Shown here: positions 49,654 to 60,400 of the stretch, one piece after another
Numbering within the stretch: position 1 is the stretch's first letter
How the letters are laid out: every line of letters starts with the position of its first letter
Translations under genes and position numbers: made by a program
Assembly (NCBI RefSeq): GCF_000002985.6
Contig: NC_003279.8
Coordinates: 9,114,001 to 9,178,000 of the forward strand
Reading direction: 5' to 3'
From: Caenorhabditis elegans
Taxonomy: Eukaryota; Nematoda; Chromadorea; Rhabditida; Rhabditidae
DNA: 64,000 nucleotides
Notes under the pieces: model-generated
What the model was told of the DNA's origin: nothing
What the model saw: the letters and a program-made list of their open reading frames with translations, nothing else
Databases searched by the model: none

Positions 49654-52600
49654 ATGGTGAGTATTTATCCCTCTAATTATTGTAACTGTACGTTCTGATG
49701 AATTGTCGTCTATTATTTTCGAAAAAAATTTAGGACAAAAACGTAAAGTTTCAAAATAATTAAATGAAATTAGCAAATTTTGGGCCTACTGAGATTTCGT
49801 TCCCGGATATGTTAATTAAATTAAATTTCAACTGAGAACCATTCAGTATTATCAAAATCTGAATTAAATTATGGATTTTCAGAAAAAATTTCGTTAGGTA
49901 AAATTTCATAATTTTTATCGATTGAAATAATTATTTTTTCCTCTTCAGGTCAACTTCACGGTCGATGAGATCCGTGCGCTTATGGATCGCAAGCGTAACA
50001 TTCGTAACATGTCTGTTATTGCTCACGTCGATCACGGAAAATCTACCCTTACCGATTCACTCGTTTCCAAAGCCGGTATTATTGCCGGATCCAAGGCTGG
50101 AGAGACTCGTTTCACTGACACTCGTAAGGATGAGCAGGAGCGTTGTATTACCATCAAATCTACGTAAGTTCATTTTTAGGATTTCAGCTTAAATATAATA
50201 TTGTTTTAGTGCTATCTCTCTTTTCTTCGAGCTCGAGAAGAAGGATTTGGAGTTCGTCAAGGGAGAAAACCAATTCGAGACGGTTGAGGTTGATGGAAAG
50301 AAAGAGAAATACAACGGTTTCTTGATCAATTTGATCGATTCACCCGGTCACGTTGACTTCTCGTCTGAAGTTACTGCTGCTCTTCGTGTTACTGATGGAG
50401 CTCTCGTCGTCGTCGATTGTGTTTCCGGAGTGTGTGTCCAAACCGAGACTGTGCTGCGTCAGGCTATTGCTGAGCGTATCAAGCCAGTTCTTTTCATGAA
50501 CAAGATGGACCGTGCCCTTCTCGAACTTCAACTCGGAGCCGAGGAACTTTTCCAAACCTTCCAAGTAAGCTTTGTGTTTCAACTGTAACATTGTTATATA
50601 TTTGTCGTTTAGCGTATCGTTGAAAACATCAACGTCATCATTGCCACTTACGGAGACGACGATGGACCGATGGGACCAATCATGGTTGATCCATCTATCG
50701 GAAACGTCGGATTCGGATCTGGACTCCACGGATGGGCCTTCACCCTCAAGCAGTTCGCTGAGATGTACGCCGGAAAGTTCGGAGTTCAAGTAAATTGATT
50801 GTTGTATGTTAAAATTATATAAAATATTTTTACAGGTTGACAAGCTCATGAAGAACCTCTGGGGAGATCGTTTCTTCGATCTCAAGACCAAGAAGTGGAG
50901 CAGTACTCAGACCGATGAGAGCAAGCGTGGATTCTGCCAATTCGTTCTTGACCCAATCTTCATGGTCTTCGACGCCGTCATGAACATCAAGAAGGACAAG
51001 ACCGCTGCTCTTGTTGAGAAGCTCGGAATCAAGCTCGCCAACGACGAGAAGGATTTGGAAGGAAAACCACTCATGAAGGTCTTCATGCGCAAGTGGCTTC
51101 CAGCCGGAGACACTATGCTCCAGATGATCGCTTTCCATCTTCCATCCCCAGTGACTGCTCAAAAATACAGAATGGAGATGCTCTACGAAGGACCACACGA
51201 CGACGAGGCCGCCGTTGCTATCAAGACCTGTGATCCAAATGGACCACTCATGATGTACATCTCCAAGATGGTGCCAACTTCCGATAAGGGACGTTTCTAC
51301 GCTTTCGGACGTGTGTTCTCCGGAAAGGTCGCCACTGGAATGAAGGCTCGCATTCAAGGACCAAACTACGTTCCAGGAAAGAAGGAAGATCTCTATGAGA
51401 AGACCATTCAGCGTACCATTCTTATGATGGGACGTTTCATCGAGCCAATTGAGGATATTCCATCCGGAAACATCGCTGGACTTGTTGGAGTCGATCAATA
51501 CCTCGTCAAGGGAGGAACCATCACCACTTACAAGGATGCCCACAACATGCGTGTCATGAAGTTCTCCGTATCTCCAGTCGTCCGTGTTGCCGTCGAAGCT
51601 AAGAACCCAGCTGATCTTCCAAAGCTCGTCGAAGGACTCAAACGTCTTGCCAAGTCCGATCCTATGGTCCAATGTATCTTCGAAGAATCCGGAGAACACA
51701 TCATCGCCGGAGCTGGAGAGCTTCACTTGGAAATCTGTCTGAAGGATTTGGAGGAGGACCACGCTTGCATTCCACTCAAGAAGTCTGACCCGGTCGTCTC
51801 TTACCGTGAAACTGTTCAATCCGAGTCTAACCAGATCTGCTTGTCCAAATCTCCAAATAAGCACAATCGTCTTCACTGTACCGCTCAGCCAATGCCAGAT
51901 GGTCTCGCCGATGATATCGAAGGAGGAACCGTCAACGCTCGTGATGAGTTCAAGGCTCGTGCCAAGATCCTCGCCGAGAAGTACGAATACGACGTCACTG
52001 AAGCCCGTAAGATCTGGTGCTTCGGACCAGACGGAACTGGACCAAATCTCTTGATGGACGTCACCAAAGGAGTGCAATACCTCAATGAAATCAAGGACTC
52101 CGTTGTCGCTGGATTCCAATGGGCCACTCGCGAAGGAGTTCTTTCCGACGAAAACATGCGCGGAGTTCGCTTCAACGTTCACGATGTCACCCTCCACGCT
52201 GACGCTATCCACAGAGGAGGTGGTCAAATCATCCCAACTGCCCGTCGTGTGTTCTACGCTTCGGTTCTTACCGCCGAGCCACGTCTTCTCGAGCCAGTCT
52301 ACTTGGTCGAAATTCAATGCCCAGAAGCCGCCGTTGGAGGTATGTTGCATATTTTCAAAACTTATACGTTTTTATATTACTTATTTATTTTAGGTATCTA
52401 CGGAGTGTTGAACAGAAGAAGAGGACACGTTTTCGAGGAGTCTCAGGTCACAGGAACTCCAATGTTCGTCGTCAAGGCTTACTTGCCTGTCAACGAGTCC
52501 TTCGGATTCACCGCCGATCTCCGCTCCAACACCGGAGGACAAGCCTTCCCACAATGCGTGTTCGACCATTGGCAGGTGCTTCCAGGAGACCCGCTTGAGG

Positions 52601-52698
52601 CCGGAACCAAGCCAAACCAGATCGTTTTGGACACCAGAAAGAGAAAGGGGCTCAAGGAAGGTGTCCCAGCCCTTGACAACTATCTCGACAAGATGTAA
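49654..52698 (+). CDS. eef-2: Translation elongation factor 2
   Basis: Six exons: 49654-49656, 49949-50163, 50210-50564, 50613-50789, 50836-52339 and 52394-52698, giving 852 residues. The first exon encodes only the initiator Met; the frame continues with [13 protein letters not shown]. GTPase motifs are intact: AHVDHGKST at 26-34, DSPGHVDF and NKMD. Thr57 in [12 protein letters not shown] matches the site phosphorylated by eEF2 kinase. The diphthamide histidine is His709 in [12 protein letters not shown]. eEF2 drives ribosomal translocation in the cytoplasm. Codon use is strongly biased to C-ending preferred codons, as expected for one of the most expressed genes, in contrast with its neighbours. 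The bias also opens a long false frame on the other strand. The gene is divergent from clsp-1. Confidence 0.98.
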
Positions 52699-54462
52699 TT
52701 CTGTCAAGATTGTTTATTGTTAATTTTTCTATTATAATAAACACGGTTGTTTGTTACTTTTTCTCATCATTTTTGTGCTAATCCACCTCTGGAATAAATC
52801 GTAAAAATTTATTTGGTACGTTGAAATATATTTGAATGTTTAGCAATCTTGTACCCTCTTCGTATTTGTCGCAGCTAAATAGTATATTTAACTGGATCTT
52901 GTAAATATTTATATATTACCGCCCTAAAACGATGGCTTCATAAACACAAAAAGTTTAAAAATGGATCCCTAGGATTGGAAACTCGGTCTTGTAGGTTTGA
53001 AGTGTGCATGGAAGCCATTGTTCTGACGCGAGTGCAATCTTGGCCATTGAATTTGTTTCGGCCTGAACATTTTTCTTTGCGCTGCAACATTTTCACATGA
53101 AATTCACGTGCTCTTGTAAGACTATTGACCTAAAATCATGGCGCGCGGGCGGTTAAAATACCATTTTCTATCACTTGTCACCGTTGCCGCCAACAATTTT
53201 CGGCTCATTTTCACTCAGTTTTATTTCACTGCGAACTATCAAAACGGACCCATTTCTCTGATTTCTCTCCTGCTTCGTTCTGCACTCCTCCCATGAAAGT
53301 TTTTCTTCTTTTTTTTTTCGTCACATTGAAGAAAGATGGACGATGGGATGGGATGGATGGTGCGCCGACGCACACACACATAAGAGAGTGTGTTTTAGGG
53401 GAAAGCCCCGGGCACACAAAACATTTTTCTGTGAGAAGAGTGTGTTCTGCATCTCCATCCAACCCTCCCGTCGTGTCGTTTTGCCCCCTGTGTGGGTCCT
53501 TTGTTTTTATCGGCTTTTCGTGCCACAACCTGGAAATTTCGGCGCCAGCCTTTTTCGTTTTAGAAAGCTTAAATTCTGAGCTATTACAGTTATCAAGCAA
53601 GCTTTTGGAATTAACTTAAAATTAAAGTAAGAATATGAGGATTTTTGGAATGCTTTCAAAAAAGTTCCTCGACATTTTTATAATCAATATTTTAAATAGA
53701 TTGGGACATTTTCTGCCGTTTCACATGTCAAATTCGGAAATATTTTCCACCACGAAGAAGATTTTGAAGAAAATTTGTGAACCTTTTTGTATACTGAAAA
53801 TCAGTGATGCGAACTTGTGATGTGACCTTTAAATTCCACTCAAATCAATTATTTTTGCCCTAAATGTTTTCGGAAAAAATTTTCCAAAAAGTAGATGGTG
53901 GAAAATAAAATCACATGGCATTGCTAATCTTCAAGTTTTTTTTTGAAATGATAAACACACTAAAAATGTTTTGGTGGAAGAAATGTATTGAATATTTGTT
54001 TCGTTGGATCTTTCGTTGCCTCTTCAAATTCGGAATAATTCTTCCATGTATTTAATAATGAGAAGCAAAATTGAATATCAGTTTCTCCGTGAAGAGATCG
54101 AAAAGTACTACATTTTGGCTTTTTCAATGCGAAAACCGCCGAAATTTTTTGTGCTTATCAATTTTTGAAAATCATCCGATTTCTATCCGTTTCTCCTTAT
54201 TCCCCACCATTCCCGTATCATTTCAGCATTCTGTCTACTTTCCAATAAAACAAATCAATATTTTGTGTGTCTGGCTGTCGTCCCACTGACTTATAAAATT
54301 CTCTACTTGTTCGATATTTTATTGGCCTCAATTTTCAATATTTTCACTTGTTATCCTCTTAAAATTATAAGAATTTTATTTTATTTGCATCTCAAAATTA
54401 TTTCACAAGAACTAAATATATATGTTTGCAGGGTTAATCTTCGTCTCTGCATCTACTCAAAT
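52699..54462. other. Intergenic region between eef-2 and pyk-1
   Basis: It holds the eef-2 3' UTR (ATAATAAA near 52735) and 1.7 kb upstream of the first pyk-1 exon. A CACACACA tract lies at 53371-53380. No coding exon or repeat element is convincing. Confidence 0.5.
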
Positions 54463-57400
54463 ATGGCATCATCTCAGGTACAAGACGTCGTAAGTTTCAC
54501 CAGACACTTAAAAAACTATTAAAAAAGCGGTGGTGGTTGATTGATAAGACTTTTTATTTTCGATAATTAAAATATCAAAATCGACAAGTTTTTATTTACT
54601 GATTGACGGAACGGGACGATGCAGTCAACATTGAATGACCTCGGCAGTTGTCGTCTCTGTGGGCATAGAAATTTGATAGGAGTCATCGATTGATGCGGAG
54701 AAAGTTAAGACTCGTAGAGATCATAAGAAATGGAGAGGAGCAGACGTTCGAGGTACTTGGTGTTCGGAATATCAATGCAACTAGATAGTATGTAATAGTT
54801 GGAAACTTTCGAATGATGAAAGGTACCGAGTAGGGTGGAGCAGGCTGGAGAATAAATATTGACTGAACAGTATGTTAGGGGTGCCAATTGTGTTGACGAT
54901 GGCTATGAACAATTGTGAGGGGATGTCGAAATGGTTACGAGCTATTTTAAAAGTAAATATACTTTTTGAGGCTAAAATACGAAGCAAAGTATTAGTTTAG
55001 GTAGGTTTACGAAAAACGGTATGCACTTTAATTTCAAGGATGTGGAAATATTTTCTAATGCAGAATTATGTCGAAATTTTGTCTAATGTTGGAAAATTTC
55101 TAACAAGTTTCCGAAAGTGATATTACTGGTTCGATGATGCAAAACTGGAAAATTTCAATTTCAATTAGAGGGACTTGATTTCGGGAAGATATTTTACAGA
55201 CTTGGGACATAAGTTTCATTAATAAGTGGTAGATTGATAATCAACTTGGACGTTTTTGAACTCAATTTGGTATGTTGCTGCTACTTAAAATTGATGTATG
55301 GAGATTATCCTCTTCCCTTCCTCATTCACACGTTTCAATTGCAAAAAAAAACATGCATTCGAACTTATTGGAAACTGAAATGGCAATCAATTCAACGAAA
55401 GGATTAGAGCTCCAGCATCAAGTAATTCAAGACGGAAGAGTTGCATTTTAATCTTTCCTTCTTTTTCTTTCCAATAATTTCTTGTCATCGCCATGTCAGT
55501 CACTGAGTATCTTCTTTCTAACCACCATCTTGATAATTTTGATTGATACATCTAGGTAACAATAGAGCACTGATTAACTCCCTCATGTTTAAAAATGGGG
55601 ACCGAAAACTAAGAAACCCAGTGAAGCGGGATGAATTGGAAGGCAGAAGAGAGATTTCTCTTCATCTTCTCAAAGCATTGCATGATTCTAGGTGAACCGT
55701 GAGAAAATGAGAAAAAAGGACAAAACTCATGAGTTGGTTATTCGGATATTCCATCCGTTTCTCCTATTTTTCGCGTGATTCTTAATATCTACCCTGAACA
55801 ACGTTTCACCGTTTATTATTCCTAATAGGGCTGTGCGGCTGATGACTCGGCTGATGGAGCAAATCAACGTTTTTCAACGTATTAGCAATGATCAATTAGG
55901 GAATACTTGTATTTGCCATATCGGCTGAGTCTTGAGCTTCTAATTCTAGAAAAAAGTGCACACCCCTTCCAGAAAAACTCGTTTTTCCAATCAGCCGACA
56001 GCCGACAGCCGAGTTACTCGGCTGATTCAAAAAGCCGACTGTTTTGTCAAGGTGTGTGCACTTAAAAAAAACTTTTTTCTAGAATAAGAAGCTCATGACT
56101 CAGCCAATACTGCAAATACAAATATTCTTTAATTGATCAGTGCTAACACGTTGAAAAACTTGATTGTCTCCATCAGCCGAGTTATCAGCCGCACAGCCCT
56201 AATTCCTAACTAATATCCTAATAGTAAATTACAATTTTGAAGGTGTTATCTAAATGCGGACGCTCCATGGTCCTTCAGTTGCTCCGATCGAGGCTACAAA
56301 CGGCAGCTTCAGAAGACTTGAAGTTTGTCAGAGCTGTGGGAAGCAAGATGAGCCTATGATACGAGCTAGCTCTGCAGAAGAGCTAACTGAAACTGCAATC
56401 GAATCTGCTCTCACATCTCTACACGCCGAGCAACCGAATACATCTACTGTTCATCGTTTGGATCGGTCCAGAACTTTTGATAAGGACTGGGATCTTCATC
56501 CAGATGCAGTAATCTGTAAAGCTTGCATTTTTGAGTCATTGTACCCCGAAAACTGTGACAACGATTCTGAAAAGTTTCGAGAAACTGACATAAGTAACAT
56601 GAGAATGTCATCAGAAGAATTTGAGTTTATAGATGGAGGTAGTGGAATCATAATCGAGGAGATTGAAGATGATGACGAAGGAACATCTCAGAATCCTCAA
56701 AACCATAGCTGGGAAGACATCCCGGTAAAAGGATTGATGGAAAATAATGAGAGCTTTGAGACAGTGATTCTTCAAAAAATGGAAGTCACAAATGATGTAG
56801 TTTTAACTGGTACACCTGCCATTTATATAGAAACTTCTGAAGTTGCTAAGGAACCAGAATCAATTTGGAGTGTGAGAAGGCCCTTATCAATTGACTCGAT
56901 AAATACTCCGATTGTGCCAAAAATCTTGACACCCGAAGATTATTTGAAAGAAAAACAAGAAGATCGTAGGCAATCATTTGTGACTCCACTCGAAGAACTT
57001 TATAAGAAATATAATCATCAACCAATAAGTCAAAATGGGCTGATCCGTGTAATACAGACACCCCCGCCGCCTTGTCGGTTTTCCACTTTCGGTCATCTTC
57101 GGCGTACTTCTTCATGTGGAACAATTGAAACTTATGGAGATGCTTTGAAACGTAGATCATTTTGGTATATTGATGAAAATTCGGAGACATCTGAATCAAG
57201 ACAAGGATCTCAAGCTGAAGATGAGAATGATAACTCTATAGTTATCGAAGTTGAAGAGTCTATTTCGGGCGTTGATTGTACATTTTGTAGTTCTTTTTGG
57301 AATTTTATGAAATGCAAGTGGGTACTCGGAAGTGTAAGTATAAGTAATCAACGAGATAAATCTGACAGTATTTTAATCACAAATTTAATTAAAAACGATT

Positions 57401-60400
57401 ATGCTGTCAAAAATAAATAGTTTAGCTCTGACCAAAAATATATTTAACTTTCGCAAAAGATTATTCTAATTTCCAGGAGCTCGCCGAAGCCGGAGACACC
57501 ATCAATGAGGTAAAGGCCAGCAGTGCCAGCGGAAGAGGTCGTCTTGCTCGCCGAATGACCATCGAAGAGGAGCATGCTGGTGATTATTTCAAGTGAGTTG
57601 AAATTAATTATTAAAATTAGAATGACGAATGAACAAAAAAGAAATGTCATCATACGCTTCTGAATCCTCTCCTCAAAATAGCATTGCATTATTCTTGGTG
57701 CTCTCATGCTCACGACTGCGCGACTTTTACTCATTTACATCCTTTTCGCCGTCTCAGAAAATAATTTAAAAAGTAAGTATTAAGTGCCGAAAAATGCAAA
57801 ATACCGTACTCCTAAAAAGGCGCAAACTTTTTAATTTAAAATTAATTGATTGTGTCGAGACCGAATACCGTATTTTTGCATTAAAAACTAATATTTCACC
57901 GCTAGCTTACCATTCAAAACTTATTGAGAAATATTCAAAATGTCTGCTTGTGATATTTCCAAGACTTATTGAATTTCCGTAGTGTTCTTTTGTACTTTTA
58001 CCGTATTCAAAACGTCTATTGTGTTTTTTCGAAAACGTTCGAAAGTCTATTAACCTCGATTTCTTTGGATAATGTTCCTTTTTGTCCCTCTCTCCGTTCT
58101 CATGGTAGTTTTCGCGGTAAGACCCCGGAAAGTGGCTGGCTTCATGGTCACTGCGCATGGGCCTAAATTTGCATCATGTCCTGGCAGTACTTCGCGCTTT
58201 TTTGCTCTTTTTCTATTAATTTTTGTGTGATGCGTCTCTGAAATTCGCGCTCCGTCGGCTGCAAGATTTCCAATTATTCAGAAAACAGTCTAAATCTAGA
58301 AAGTTCAAATGAATCATAACGTGGCACCGAGAAAGTTCTTTTTGTTTACGAAAGTCACTGTCTTCGACGTTTTTTGAAAATTTTTCTGCTAAGTGTTTGT
58401 GTGACCGGCGGGCAAAAAATGCAATTCTCGCCCGCCCACCTACACAAATTCTTGCTGCAAATAGTTTATTAAAGAAAACTGTATTTTCTACAAATGATTT
58501 TTGATTTATTTTCATCTATCTTTTTCTCTGACAAACGTTGATTTTCTCGTGCCTTTTCTTCCATTACAGAAAACAATGCGGAAACATGTGTTTTCTATCT
58601 CCAGATGTTCATTTTCCAATGGGCGTGTCCTGGGAAACCCCTGCGTAATTGTCTCCATTCTTTCAGTATTCTGTCGCCGATGAGAGGCGCCGTGCTCCTT
58701 TTCTCTGCTAGTCTCGGACTTCTCTTCCTTTATATACTATTTCCTTTCTGAACAAGTCGGGGATGCTCTGTGCCCCTGAGGCGGGCTCGCGCAGCCACAT
58801 CACAAGAAAGAGGAGAAGGCATGTGAAATCCGTCCGCCTTTCTCCTTTCAGTGAATGTTCTAAGAATTTTCATTTTTTGAATGTAGTTTTGAATCTTTCG
58901 TCGGAATTCTTGAAATTTTGTTGTTTCTATCCGTTGTAAGTCCTATAAAGACATTAAATATTCCTATTTTAAGCTTATATTTAGTCTTTTGAAATTCCGT
59001 AATTTTTAAGTTTTTTTAAATTCAAGTTTTCCATAACTTTCAATAAATATAAACTAAACTAAATATTTTCTAAATTTTGGAAAAACTTCTGTCATCTTAG
59101 CTTAAAGCTTAAGTTTTCGATACAAAAATCACATGAATTTCGAAAAAAAACCTCTTCCTTCTCTCCTCGCCGCGCCTTCTTGCTCTTTAAAAATCGGTCA
59201 GTGGCCCTCTGCTGTCTCGTTTTCTCTGCTCATCACATGCTTTTTCAATGTCTGCTAGGTCCTGTGTTTTTGCGTGTTGGTCTCTACAAACATGGGATCT
59301 CATTTCATCATAAATCGAACACCAAAAGATGAAGAATACGTATAAACTGTAAACAATTTTGGAATTATTCATTATTTGTAGATTTTCCTAAAGCTTTTTG
59401 TCATCTGTAGTCTAGAGAAAACGTTTGTTCTCGATCGATTTGAAATTGTTGTATCGGATATTAGGTTATCTAAAATTGAACATTTTTGCACTCATTCTTC
59501 AAGTCCTTCAAATTAATCAAATTAAATTACAAAATTGACTTCTACGGATTTAAATTTTGATTTCGAGAAGAAAAACTTGTTTGATTTATTTTTTGTTTAC
59601 CTAACGTTCTCCCACATTTCTTCATCTACTAATTGAAGTATAATTGTTTTTTAGTTTCTTGGCTTTTTTAGGCTTTCAGTGCATTTTTTAAACATTTTCA
59701 AGTTTCTGGCTTCTGCATTTCATCACTATGGTGATAAATCCAATTTGTTGGTTGCTTGAATATGTGCACAAAAACATCTGGATTTATTTGCTCTTTTCAA
59801 TTCGTTATTACTCCGCCCATTTCTTTTCCAGTTGTTCTCTCATTTTCTCCTTTCTCAGATCATACAACATCTCACTTTCCTTTCGACGTAAAATCTCGAG
59901 CTTACTCTGCACATTTTGTCTGAGTTGCTCGTTGTCACCAACAAATTGTCAAAACGGGAGCACTAACAACCAAAGCTTGTGAGCATTCGGAGCACGAAGC
60001 GGCTCACTCGCCGCCGTCTCAGCCACAGGAGAAGCCTCTGACGATCAAAGAGCCTCCGAAGCTCGAATCACCTAAACGTTCGACACCGCCTCCATCTGCG
60101 GTTCCTCATCCAAAAGTCGTAAATCTTTTGGCTCCATCTGTTCTTGCTTCCGAGCGCCTGAAATCCGCATCCACTTCTTCTTTTCGTGAACTTTTTGCCT
60201 ACGCCGCACCAACTTCAGACGGTCCACCCGGCGATTGGGATTCTGAAGACGACGACGATTCGGATATTCTTTGTAGTCGACACAGCGTGATGAGTGACGA
60301 TTCGTTCCAGAAAGAGCTTGAAGCTTCTGGATATGATAAGTAAGTTTATAACATGATTCATGATTATTTAACAAAAATTATTCCGTCATTAAAATTTCAA

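Noticed and set aside
50830-52350. 506-codon open frame on the minus strand across eef-2
   Set aside because: It is antisense to the highly biased eef-2 coding exon, whose preferred codons remove stops on the other strand. The translation resembles no protein and has no splice or start context.
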